A stretch of 6,531 nt of DNA, taken from contig JAADEE010000018.1 of assembly GCA_013153575.1 (NCBI GenBank), positions 1 through 6,531 on the forward strand. Reading direction: 5' to 3'. Below the pieces are notes generated by a model, which had not been told where the DNA came from, searched no databases, and worked only from the letters and a program-made list of their open reading frames with translations. Numbering within the stretch: the first letter of the stretch is position 1; every line of letters begins with the position of its first letter. A program made the translations under genes and the position numbers. This stretch comes from Chlorobiota bacterium (GTDB lineage: Bacteria > Bacteroidota > Bacteroidia > Bacteroidales > JAADGE01). Positions 1-6,531 of this stretch are shown in pieces.

Positions 1-327
1 TTCTGTTAATGCTACATAAGTGGCTTTAACTGTTTTGCCTTGCTTTATATTTCCAAAGTCAATAATATTTATTTTGTTTGGAACATATAAACCATACAAA
101 TCTTTTCTTATTTGATTTGGTGCTAATGAAGTAAATTCACCTTTTGAGTTTCTTCCTTCTGGAACTCCAACTATTGCTATATCACAACTGTTTAATAATT
201 CGATAGGATTTGATAAACTTTGGAATTTCACATTTGAAAACATAAGTTCATCTTGATTATTCTTGTGTGAATAATTAAAAGATGAAACATCTATAAAATC
301 CAAATATCCTATTATATCGTTTATCAT
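1..327 (-). CDS. Ureohydrolase (arginase/agmatinase/formimidoylglutamase) family protein, N-terminal part
   Basis: This is the first 109 codons of a gene that runs off the left edge, starting at the ATG at 327-325. The translation begins MINDIIGYLDFIDVSS and contains IAIVGVPEGRNSKGEF (about residues 55-70) followed by APNQIRKDLYGLY. The pattern 'hydrophobic strand, GVPE, small residues, AP..IR..LY.LY' is the N-terminal signature of the ureohydrolase fold, and the wording is closest to Bacteroidota formimidoylglutamase-like proteins. That enzyme would hydrolyse N-formimidoyl-glutamate to glutamate and formamide in histidine breakdown. The manganese-binding Asp/His motifs that would prove activity and separate arginase, agmatinase and HutG lie beyond the window, so the substrate is left open. 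The start lies three bases after the topA stop with no room for its own promoter, so it is probably translated from the topA message by coupling or re-initiation. Confidence 0.8.
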   Translation of the reverse strand, partial: MINDIIGYLDFIDVSSFNYSHKNNQDELMFSNVKFQSLSNPIELLNSCDIAIVGVPEGRNSKGEFTSLAPNQIRKDLYGLYVPNKINIIDFGNIKQGKTVKATYVALTE

Positions 328-330
328 TAA

Positions 331-2889
331 TTATTTTTTCTTACTTTTTGTTGTAGATTTCTTTTTAGTTGTTGTTTTCTTTTTTGTTACTTTTTTCTTT
401 GCCTTTGGTTTAGGCATTTCTTTTTCAATAATTTTAAGGCATTCTTCTAAAGTTATTTCTTCAGGTTTAATTTTAGGGTTTAATCTTATATATTTCTTTT
501 TATAAAAAATGCAAGGTTTTCCCCACCTGTCTTTTATAACTTTTATTTCTTCATTTTCATGAAACTCTTTTATAAGTCTTTTTCTATCAGATTCTCTTTT
601 TTCTTCAATAAGTTCAATTGCTCTTTCAATTGTTATTGTAAGAGGGTCATCTGTTTTCTTTAAAGAAACAAATTTTGAATCGTGTCTAATGTAAGGACCA
701 AACCGACCAACTGCTGCTACAACTTTTTTGCCTTCGTATTCACCAACATCACGAGGAAGTTTGAAAAGTTCAATTGCTTGTTCTAATGTAATATTTTCAA
801 GAGTCATTCCTTTTAACAATCCTGCATATTTTGGTTTATCATCTTTATCGTCAGAATCACCTAATTGAACAACTGCACCATATCTTGCATAACGAGCATA
901 AATTTTCTTACCTGTATTTGGGTCAGTTCCTAACAACCTTCCATTTCCTGAATTTTCAAGTAGTTCAATTGCTTCTTCCAAAGTTATTGTTTCAATATGT
1001 TGTTCTTTGCTAAGACTTGCAAATTGAGGTTTCTCATCGTCATCTTGTTTTCCTAATTGAACAACTGGGCCATAGCGTCCTATTCTTGCAGAAATTTGCT
1101 TTCCTGTTTTTGGATGTACGCCTAAAATTCTTTCACCGGTATTTCTTTCTGCTTGTTCTATTGTTTTTTCAACTTTTTCATTGAAATCTTTATAGAACTT
1201 TTCAATCATTTCATACCAAACTACACCTCCTTGTGCAATATTATCAAATTCTTTTTCAACATTTGCTGTGAAATTATAATCGATAATATTTTCAAAATTT
1301 TCTGAAAGAAAATCAGTTACAACCATTGCAATATCGGTTGGAAAAAGTTTATTTTTTTCTGCTCCGTATTGTTTTATTTCTGTTTTCTTTTCAACTTTTC
1401 CATTTTTATACCTTATATTAGTATATTCTTTTTCAACACCTTCTCTGTTTTCTTTAATTACATATGCACGTTTTTGAATTGTTGAAATTGTTGGTGCATA
1501 TGTAGAAGGTCTTCCTATTCCTTTGTCTTCAAGTTGCTTAACTAAGGCAGCTTCTGTGTATCTTGGCGGATATTTGCTAAATTGTTGCTGTGCTTCAATT
1601 TTTTCTAAGTCAAGAAGTTGTCCTTTTTCTACTTTTGGAAGAAGTTCTGCATTATTTTTTGTATCAAGTTCATTTGTATAAATTTGAATGAACCCGGGAA
1701 ATACTAAAACTTCACCCGATGCTGAAAATTTATATTTATTATGATTAAAGTCAATTTCAATATTTGTTTTTTCGAAAATTGCATCACTCATTTGCGATGC
1801 TAATGTTCTTTTTCTGATTAAATCATATAGTCGAACTTCATCATAAGATCCTTCAATAGTTTTATTTTGAAGGTATGTTGGACGAATAGCTTCGTGAGCC
1901 TCTTGTGCACTTTTTGATTTTGTTTTATAAACTCTTTTTTTATAAAATTTTTCTCCAAATTCATCAAGTATAACTTTTTTTGCAGTATTTATTGCAAGGC
2001 TCGACAAATTTACAGAATCAGTTCTCATGTATGTTATAAGTCCTGCTTCATATAATTTTTGAGCAACACGCATTGTTTTCCCTACGGGAAATCCTAATTT
2101 TCTTCCTGCTTCTTGCTGTAATGATGATGTTGTAAATGGTGCAGATGGCGAACGTTTGCCTGGTTTCTTTTCAATATTGCTAACTTTAAAAGTTGGATTA
2201 TTTAATCCTTCTAAAAACGCAACAACTTCTTTTTCTGTTTTTAATTTTTCTGATAAATCAGCTTTAAATTTTCTTTTTATACCATTTTCATCAACTGTAA
2301 ATTCAGCAACAACTTTAAAAGAACTTTCCGGTTTAAAGTTCATTATTTCGCGTTCACGCTCAACTAAAAGTCTAACTGCAACAGACTGAACACGGCCTGC
2401 AGAAAGTTTGCCTTGAACTTTTTTCCATAAAACAGCAGAAAGTTTAAAACCTACAAGTCTATCAAGAACCCTACGTGCTTGTTGTGCATTTACTAAATCG
2501 ATATTTATATTGCCGGGATTATCAACAGCATTTTGTATTGCATTTTTAGTAATTTCATTAAAAACAATACGCTTTGTTTCTTTCTTTTTTAAGTTAAGAA
2601 CTTCATATAAATGCCATGCAATAGCTTCTCCCTCGCGGTCTTCATCGGATGCTAATAAAATTGTATCAGCATTTTTAACTTCTTTTTTAAGTTCGGCAAC
2701 AATCTTTTTTTTGTCCGGCATTACAACATATTCAGGTTTGAAATTATTTTCAACATCAATACCAAAATTTTTCTTTGCCAAATCTCTTACATGACCAAAG
2801 CTAGACTTAACTTTATATGCTTTCCCAAGAAATTTTTCAATAGTTTTTGCTTTAGCCGGTGACTCGACAATTACAAGATTTTTACCCAT
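331..2889 (-). CDS. topA: DNA topoisomerase I (type IA), zinc-finger-free form with C-terminal repeats
   Basis: An 852-residue cytoplasmic type IA topoisomerase that relaxes negatively supercoiled DNA by nicking and rejoining one strand. The Toprim domain is at about residues 3-115, with Glu9 in VIVESPAKAKTI and the acidic triad Asp82-Asp84-Glu86 in ASDEDREGEA. The cleavage core follows, with catalytic Tyr287 and Arg289 in ITYMRTDS, and conserved PRYTEAALVKQLEDKGIGRP at about 442-461. The C-terminal third has no CxxC zinc fingers; the only cysteines I find are Cys793 and Cys817. Instead there are four topoisomerase C-terminal repeats marked by R-(Y/F/W)-G at 605, 669, 729 and 788, spaced 64, 60 and 59 residues. 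The protein ends in a Lys/Thr-rich tail (about 826-852) that probably binds nucleic acid non-specifically. The start gives MGKNLVIVESPAKA, the normal TopA N terminus, and has an A/T-rich leader without a Shine-Dalgarno. The ureohydrolase start follows after three bases. Confidence 0.97.
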   Translation of the reverse strand: MGKNLVIVESPAKAKTIEKFLGKAYKVKSSFGHVRDLAKKNFGIDVENNFKPEYVVMPDKKKIVAELKKEVKNADTILLASDEDREGEAIAWHLYEVLNLKKKETKRIVFNEITKNAIQNAVDNPGNINIDLVNAQQARRVLDRLVGFKLSAVLWKKVQGKLSAGRVQSVAVRLLVEREREIMNFKPESSFKVVAEFTVDENGIKRKFKADLSEKLKTEKEVVAFLEGLNNPTFKVSNIEKKPGKRSPSAPFTTSSLQQEAGRKLGFPVGKTMRVAQKLYEAGLITYMRTDSVNLSSLAINTAKKVILDEFGEKFYKKRVYKTKSKSAQEAHEAIRPTYLQNKTIEGSYDEVRLYDLIRKRTLASQMSDAIFEKTNIEIDFNHNKYKFSASGEVLVFPGFIQIYTNELDTKNNAELLPKVEKGQLLDLEKIEAQQQFSKYPPRYTEAALVKQLEDKGIGRPSTYAPTISTIQKRAYVIKENREGVEKEYTNIRYKNGKVEKKTEIKQYGAEKNKLFPTDIAMVVTDFLSENFENIIDYNFTANVEKEFDNIAQGGVVWYEMIEKFYKDFNEKVEKTIEQAERNTGERILGVHPKTGKQISARIGRYGPVVQLGKQDDDEKPQFASLSKEQHIETITLEEAIELLENSGNGRLLGTDPNTGKKIYARYARYGAVVQLGDSDDKDDKPKYAGLLKGMTLENITLEQAIELFKLPRDVGEYEGKKVVAAVGRFGPYIRHDSKFVSLKKTDDPLTITIERAIELIEEKRESDRKRLIKEFHENEEIKVIKDRWGKPCIFYKKKYIRLNPKIKPEEITLEECLKIIEKEMPKPKAKKKVTKKKTTTKKKSTTKSKKK

Positions 2890-2933
2890 ACTTAAAGTTC
2901 TTAAATTGGTGTTTCCTTAAATTTTTAAAGATG

Positions 2934-2965
2934 CAAATTAAAATAAATAAAAAACGCTTGTCAAA
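2934..2965 (-). promoter_or_regulatory. Candidate Bacteroidota-type promoter for topA
   Basis: Read on the minus strand, TTTG (2965-2962) is followed after 20 bases by TTAATTTG (2941-2934). The Bacteroidota consensus is TTTG or TTG near -33, about 19-21 bases, then TAnnTTTG near -7. This site therefore has the right spacing and a single mismatch (T for A) in the -7 box. Transcription would start roughly 40 bases before the topA ATG. Prediction from motif and position only. Confidence 0.42.
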
Positions 2966-3020
2966 TTTTTTGAGGGTTTATTTTTTTTGAAAAACTAAGA
3001 TTAAAACAACAACACTACCC

Positions 3021-3051
3021 TATTTGACTGTTAATCTAACAGTTACAAATA
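3021..3051 (-). terminator. Strong bulged hairpin downstream of ispG, possible terminator
   Basis: A near-perfect inverted repeat. The inner stem is ACTGTTA (3027-3033) with TAACAGT (3037-3043) around a three-base loop. The outer stem is TATTTG (3021-3026) with CAAATA (3046-3051), separated from the inner stem by a two-base bulge at 3044-3045. This gives 13 base pairs in total. It lies 62 bases past the ispG stop and upstream of the topA promoter candidate, a sensible place to end the HAD-ispG transcript. The stem is A/T-rich, and the minus-strand sequence after it is T-rich (GTTGTTGTTTT) but begins with GGGTAGTG instead of an immediate U tract, so it is not a textbook intrinsic terminator. 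It could instead be an mRNA 3'-end stabiliser or a protein-binding palindrome. Confidence 0.35.
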
Positions 3052-3113
3052 CAAATTAAAAGGCAAAAATATTTTAAAATAAAATTAGCACACCTTATAT
3101 ATAGTATGATTTT

Positions 3114-4967
3114 TTATGAATATTGTTTTATTAAGTTTAAAAGTTCCTCAACCGCATCTTTTTCAGGGATGTTTCGTTTTATAACTTCCTGTTTTTTATA
3201 AAGAGTTATTTTACCTGTGCCTGTTCCAACATAACCAAAATCTGCATCAGCCATTTCACCGGGTCCGTTAACTATGCAACCCATAATTCCTATTTTTACT
3301 CCTTTAAGATGAGATGTTTTTGCTTTAATTTTTGCAGTTGTTTCTTCTAAATCAAAAAGTGTCCTTCCGCATGACGGACAAGAAATATATTCAGTTTTTG
3401 TAATACGAGTTCTGCATGCTTGTAAAATTCCAAAACTTAATTCGTTTAATTCTGCAATATTTTCTGTATCAGACTGCAAGAAAACACCATCACCAAATCC
3501 ATCAATAAACAGAGCTCCTATTTCTGACGATGCTTTTACCATTGATTTTTCGTTATACGAGCTTAACTTGTACTTAATTATTACAGGATTTTTTATTTTA
3601 TTTTCTTCTAAAAAGAAAAAGAAACTTCTACCAAAATGAACAGGCGAATGTGATTTGCTAATGTCAATTACAAAAACAATATTCTCATTATTTTTAAATT
3701 TATTGAAATCGTAATTTATGAAATTATCATCAAGTTCTACAAAATTTAAATTTTCAAAATCTTTCTTTTCATTAAAATTTGAGATTTGAAAAGCATCTTT
3801 AAAATTTTCATTTTCTGAAATAAAATCAAAATCACCTTTAAATTCTATAACTTTATTTCCAACAAATAAATAATCTGCTGATAAATCTGTTAACTTAAAA
3901 ACATTTTGCTCCTTATTATAGAGGTATCCACTTTTTAAAATACTTTCTTTGCTTACATTTTTGCTTATATCAGAAATTACAACAGGAACATTATCGCCAC
4001 CAACATTTTTAACTGCAAACGACTTTCTTTTCTTATAAGAATAAAAATCAAAATCTTTGAAATTTATTTCTTTTTTAACTTCAAATTTACTTAAAACAGC
4101 CTCGTCAAAAACATCTACAATTGCCTGTGCAACAGGAATTTCCTTTTCAGGTGCTTCGGTTAGAGAAACTCTTATTGTATCCCCTATTCCATCGGCAAGC
4201 AAAGTACCTATTCCTACGGCAGATTTAATTCTTCCTTCGTTTTCATTTCCTGCTTCGGTAACTCCTAAATGAATTGGGAAGTTCATTCCTTCTTCTTCCA
4301 TTTTTTTAACAAGCAATCTTGTGGCATGTATCATAACAATAGGGTTACTTGCCTTCATAGAAATTACAATATCATTAAAACTTTCATCTTTACATATTCG
4401 CAAAAATTCCATTGTTGATTCTACCATTCCAAGAGGTGTGTCGCCATAACGACTTAATATTCTGTCGGATAATGAGCCATGATTTGTCCCTATGCGAATT
4501 GCAGTATTATTTTCTTTACAAACTTGCAGGAAAGGCACAAAGTTAGTTTTTATGTTTTCAACTTCTTTTTTATATTCCTCATCAGTATATTCAATATGTT
4601 TGAATTGTTTTAAATCGGCATAATTGCCGGGATTTATTCTTACTTTTTCAAGATATTTTGCAGAAATTAATGCAGCCTTCGGGCTAAAATGAATATCTGC
4701 AACCAACGGTACATCGTAGCCTTTTGCTATAAGCAAGTCTTTTATGGGTTTTATTTTTTCAGCAACTACCGAAGTTGGTACTGTTATACGAACAAAGTCT
4801 GCTCCTGCATCTACAATTTTTATTATTTGCTCAACAGTAGCCTCAACATCAGAGGTATCTGTATTTGTCATTGACTGAATTCTTATAGGATTATTTCCGC
4901 CAAGTTGAACTTTTCCGATATTTACTTTTGTTGTTTTTGTTCTGTTATATTTTAGTGGGTTTATCAT
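3114..4967 (-). CDS. ispG: 4-hydroxy-3-methylbut-2-en-1-yl diphosphate synthase, large three-domain type
   Basis: A 617-residue cytoplasmic iron-sulfur enzyme of the MEP isoprenoid pathway. It reductively opens 2-C-methyl-D-erythritol 2,4-cyclodiphosphate to form HMBPP, the substrate of IspH. The TIM-barrel domain covers about residues 1-290, with IRIQSMTNTDT, VRITVP, PLVADIHFSP, VRINPGN, IRIGTNHGSL and HLGVTEAG...GRIKSA.GIG.LL.DGIGDTIRVSLT. Residues about 290-505 are the extra middle domain typical of plant, chlamydial and Bacteroidota enzymes; here it is divergent and rich in Phe, Asn, Lys and Asp. The C-terminal [4Fe-4S] domain has Cys530 and Cys533 (SCPSCGRT), Cys564 (GCIVNGPGE) and Glu571, the expected three-Cys-plus-Glu cluster ligands. 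The length fits the large form and is well above the roughly 370 residues of the E. coli type. The ATG follows a run of eight As without a Shine-Dalgarno, 33 bp after the HAD gene, suggesting an operon. Confidence 0.97.
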   Translation of the reverse strand: MINPLKYNRTKTTKVNIGKVQLGGNNPIRIQSMTNTDTSDVEATVEQIIKIVDAGADFVRITVPTSVVAEKIKPIKDLLIAKGYDVPLVADIHFSPKAALISAKYLEKVRINPGNYADLKQFKHIEYTDEEYKKEVENIKTNFVPFLQVCKENNTAIRIGTNHGSLSDRILSRYGDTPLGMVESTMEFLRICKDESFNDIVISMKASNPIVMIHATRLLVKKMEEEGMNFPIHLGVTEAGNENEGRIKSAVGIGTLLADGIGDTIRVSLTEAPEKEIPVAQAIVDVFDEAVLSKFEVKKEINFKDFDFYSYKKRKSFAVKNVGGDNVPVVISDISKNVSKESILKSGYLYNKEQNVFKLTDLSADYLFVGNKVIEFKGDFDFISENENFKDAFQISNFNEKKDFENLNFVELDDNFINYDFNKFKNNENIVFVIDISKSHSPVHFGRSFFFFLEENKIKNPVIIKYKLSSYNEKSMVKASSEIGALFIDGFGDGVFLQSDTENIAELNELSFGILQACRTRITKTEYISCPSCGRTLFDLEETTAKIKAKTSHLKGVKIGIMGCIVNGPGEMADADFGYVGTGTGKITLYKKQEVIKRNIPEKDAVEELLNLIKQYS

Positions 4968-5000
4968 TTTTTTTTAGATGTGAGTATTTAGTAATGGGGG

Positions 5001-5642
5001 TTAATTGAAAATAAACTTTTTAACTTCTTCAAAATTATCAAAAACTTTAACACCGCAAGTTTGCAACTTATCTTTTGTTTGATGTCCATGTGAAACAAGT
5101 ATGCAATTTATTCCAACTTCTTTTGCAACTTCGGCATCGTGTTTTGTATCTCCTATCATAACAATCTCATTTTTAGATACTTGTATTTTTGAAAGCAATT
5201 GTTTGCCTCTTTCAACTTTGCTTTCGGCATAATGATTATTTAATCCTACAACTTCTTCAAAATAATTAAAAATATTAAACTTTTTAAGTTCAGAAATTAA
5301 TGATTGCTCCTCACGTGCCGACAAAACTGATTGCTTAATTCCTTTATCTTTAATTTCATTTAGCAAATTCATTGCTCCTTTTTGAAGTGGTGCATCTTTT
5401 TGCCTTATGTTATATTCTTTTATAAATTCAGTTCCTACAATTTCAAAACTTTCTTTTTCAAAATCAAAACCTGCTCTTTCGTAATAATCTTTAACAGGAA
5501 AATCAAATTCTTGCTTGTATTTTTGCAAACTCATAGTTTTTAACCCTCTTGCAGAAAGCAATTCATTTATAATTTCTACGCATAAACTTGCATCGTTTAA
5601 TAGAGTTCCGTTGTAATCCCAAATTATATGTTTATACTTCAT
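5001..5642 (-). CDS. HAD-like hydrolase, phosphoglycolate-phosphatase-like, with Asn in motif I
   Basis: A 213-residue haloacid dehalogenase superfamily protein, probably a cytoplasmic small-molecule phosphatase of unknown substrate. Motif I is IWDYNGTLLND: the nucleophile Asp9 is present, but the second Asp of the usual DxDxT is Asn11. A helical cap region covers about residues 17-80 and is short, as in the phosphoglycolate phosphatase or beta-phosphoglucomutase type. Motif II is probably Ser108 in SVLSARE, motif III a Lys near 142-147, and motif IV is IGDTKHDAEVA with Asp165 and Asp169, the Mg2+ ligands. The C terminus (ILVSHGHQTKDKL...FDNFEEVKKFI) is the normal end for this fold. From memory, DWNGT or DYNGT forms recur in this subfamily, so the Asn need not mean inactivity, though it removes the usual general acid/base. 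The gene is the first of a likely HAD-ispG transcript; no functional link to IspG is evident. The ATG leader is A-rich with no Shine-Dalgarno. Confidence 0.87.
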   Translation of the reverse strand: MKYKHIIWDYNGTLLNDASLCVEIINELLSARGLKTMSLQKYKQEFDFPVKDYYERAGFDFEKESFEIVGTEFIKEYNIRQKDAPLQKGAMNLLNEIKDKGIKQSVLSAREEQSLISELKKFNIFNYFEEVVGLNNHYAESKVERGKQLLSKIQVSKNEIVMIGDTKHDAEVAKEVGINCILVSHGHQTKDKLQTCGVKVFDNFEEVKKFIFN

Positions 5643-5698
5643 AAATTGCTTATTTTTTTAACTACTTATCATTTATAACAGAATGTAACATTTTTAAT

Positions 5699-5706
5699 TA
5701 TTTTTG
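5699..5706 (+). promoter_or_regulatory. Candidate -7 box for the TonB receptor gene
   Basis: TATTTTTG matches the Bacteroidota -7 consensus TAnnTTTG exactly and lies 28 bases before the receptor ATG, leaving a short leader. No convincing TTTG is present 19-21 bases upstream; the nearest similar word is TTTA at 5672-5675. In DNA this A/T-rich such an eight-base match can arise by chance. Confidence 0.28.
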
Positions 5707-5719
5707 CCTTTTCAAAATT

Positions 5720-5727
5720 CAAAATTA
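5720..5727 (-). promoter_or_regulatory. Candidate -7 box for the HAD-ispG transcript
   Basis: On the minus strand this reads TAATTTTG, an exact match to TAnnTTTG, about 78 bases before the HAD start. I see no TTG or TTTG at the expected -33 distance (around 5747-5750), so support is weak. The site overlaps the leader of the divergent receptor gene, so if real, the two promoters would sit within about 30 bp of each other in the 92-bp intergenic region. Confidence 0.2.
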
Positions 5728-5734
5728 AAATAAA

Positions 5735-6531
5735 ATGCACAGAAAAAATCTTATTCTAAATAAAAAAATAAAATTTAAGAAATGGGAAAATTCTGCATGG
5801 AGCATTTTTAATTCAATAGGTAAGCAAATTATTATTTCTGTTTTGCCGATAGCTTATTTAATGTTTTCTTTTTTAACATTAGAAGCACAAACCGATACTT
5901 CTTTTGCAAAAATTGACACAGTGCAACTACCTGATGTTCAAATTATTTCATCAAGGATACCTTTATTAAATTCAGAAATTGCCCGTTCACAGTTTGCAAG
6001 ATTTAATTGAATATGCAAGCAATGTTGATGTTAGGCAAAGAGGTGCAGAAGGAATACAAGCAGACATAAGCATTAGAGGTGGAAATTTTGAGCAAACCTT
6101 AATTCTGCTAAATGGTTTTAAAATGAATGATGCACAAACAGGACATCATAACATGGATTTACCTGTTGACATTGAAAGCATTGAAAAAGTTGAAATTATT
6201 GAAGGTCCGGGAAACCGATTTTTCGGCATAAATGCATACAGTGGAGCAATAAACTTCATAACAAACACACAAACGGCAAACAATCTTAAACTTTCCATTT
6301 TTGCCGGGCAACATAATTACTTCGGAGGAAATGCAAGTATTTCATTAAATCGTAAAAATTGGAAAAACTATTTAGCAATTTCAAAAAAATCGAGTGACGG
6401 ATATTTATCTGATGATACAATTAACAATACCGATTTTAATACTTTAAATGTTTTTTACGAAACAAACTTCATAAATAAATTTGCAGATTTTAAAATTCAA
6501 GCAGGATATTCAGATAAATCATTCGGAGCAA
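5735..6531 (+). pseudogene. TonB-dependent outer-membrane receptor, frame broken in the plug domain, 3' end outside window
   Basis: The gene starts at the ATG at 5735 and runs off the right edge. The first frame (5735-6010, 91 codons) has a long basic lead (KKIKFKKWENSAWSIFNSIGK), a hydrophobic core (about residues 31-49), a likely signal cleavage near LEAQ, and a TonB-box-like DTVQLPDVQIISSRIP. It then stops at TGA 6008-6010. The plug continues in another frame, open from 5970 (just after TAA 5967-5969) to the window end: KLPVHSLQDLIEYASNVDVRQRG, then ISIRGGNFEQTLILLNG, QTGHHNMDLPVDIESIEKVEIIEGP and YSGAINFIT, followed by early barrel strands. In this family roughly a dozen residues (of the type R.VTVI..EEI) normally separate SEIAR from LPVxSLQDLLEY, and they are absent. 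The break thus looks like a deletion that also shifts frame. An intact protein would import a scarce nutrient such as a corrinoid, siderophore or glycan; the substrate cannot be told. Confidence 0.82.

Noticed and set aside
831..1013. Short open frame of about 60 codons lying over topA
   Set aside because: It overlaps a fully convincing topA, has a low-complexity His/Leu/Tyr-rich translation typical of antisense reading of AT-rich DNA, and has no recognisable motif. The same applies to the other frames over topA (2156-2389, 2510-2794) and ispG (4057-4272, 4689-4874).
3064..3071. Second -7-like box for topA (TATTTTTG on the minus strand)
   Set aside because: It is an exact -7 match but has no -33 partner at 19-21 bases. 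It would give a leader of about 170 bases that includes the hairpin, and the site at 2934-2965 fits better.
3071..3080. Perfect 10-bp palindrome ATTTTAAAAT
   Set aside because: It is made only of A and T in a region of the same composition, so chance occurrence is likely.
5643..5734. Cobalamin riboswitch upstream of a BtuB-like receptor
   Set aside because: The intergenic region is only 92 bp, too short for a B12 riboswitch, and I see no B12-box-like word.
5970..6010. Programmed ribosomal frameshift joining the two receptor frames
   Set aside because: There is no slippery heptamer or obvious downstream pseudoknot, and a simple frame change would still leave about a dozen expected plug residues missing. 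A deletion explains both observations.
1..6531. An undescribed defence, mobile or biosynthetic system
   Set aside because: All of the coding sequence is assigned to known families (TopA, IspG, HAD, ureohydrolase, TonB receptor). The two intergenic gaps are short, and no repeat array, transposase, integrase or RNA-gene-like structure was seen on either strand.

Overview
The window looks like chromosomal core DNA from an AT-rich member of the Bacteroidota, most probably a Bacteroidales-like lineage. The evidence is the strong A/T bias at third codon positions, starts preceded by A/T-rich leaders without a Shine-Dalgarno sequence, a large three-domain IspG, a topoisomerase I with C-terminal repeats and a Lys-rich tail instead of zinc fingers, and a TonB-dependent receptor with the long basic pre-signal segment (KFKKW...SIGK) seen in that phylum. 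No mobile element, CRISPR array, tRNA or rRNA was found.

Layout. Bases 1-327 (minus) hold the first 109 codons of an arginase/agmatinase/formimidoylglutamase-family ureohydrolase that runs off the left edge. Bases 331-2889 (minus) hold complete topA, whose stop lies three bases before the ureohydrolase start, so the two are probably co-transcribed in the order topA then ureohydrolase. Bases 2890-3113 are a 224-bp AT-rich gap with a Bacteroidota-style promoter candidate for topA and a strong bulged hairpin downstream of ispG. Bases 3114-4967 (minus) hold ispG, and 5001-5642 (minus) hold a HAD-like hydrolase 33 bp upstream of it, probably in one transcript. Bases 5643-5734 are a 92-bp divergent intergenic region. 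From 5735 to the right edge (plus) lies a TonB-dependent outer-membrane receptor whose reading frame is broken.

How the genes relate. Most are housekeeping: DNA relaxation (TopA), isoprenoid precursor synthesis by the MEP pathway (IspG), a small phosphatase-like protein of unknown substrate, and probably amino-acid catabolism (ureohydrolase). Nothing links them into one pathway.

The most notable point is the receptor. Its N-terminal part (signal peptide, TonB-box region) and its plug domain are both well preserved but lie in different frames. About a dozen expected plug residues are missing at the junction. This suggests a short deletion, perhaps between two short repeats, or an assembly collapse, rather than a single-base error. 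I found no convincing evidence of an undescribed multi-gene system here.
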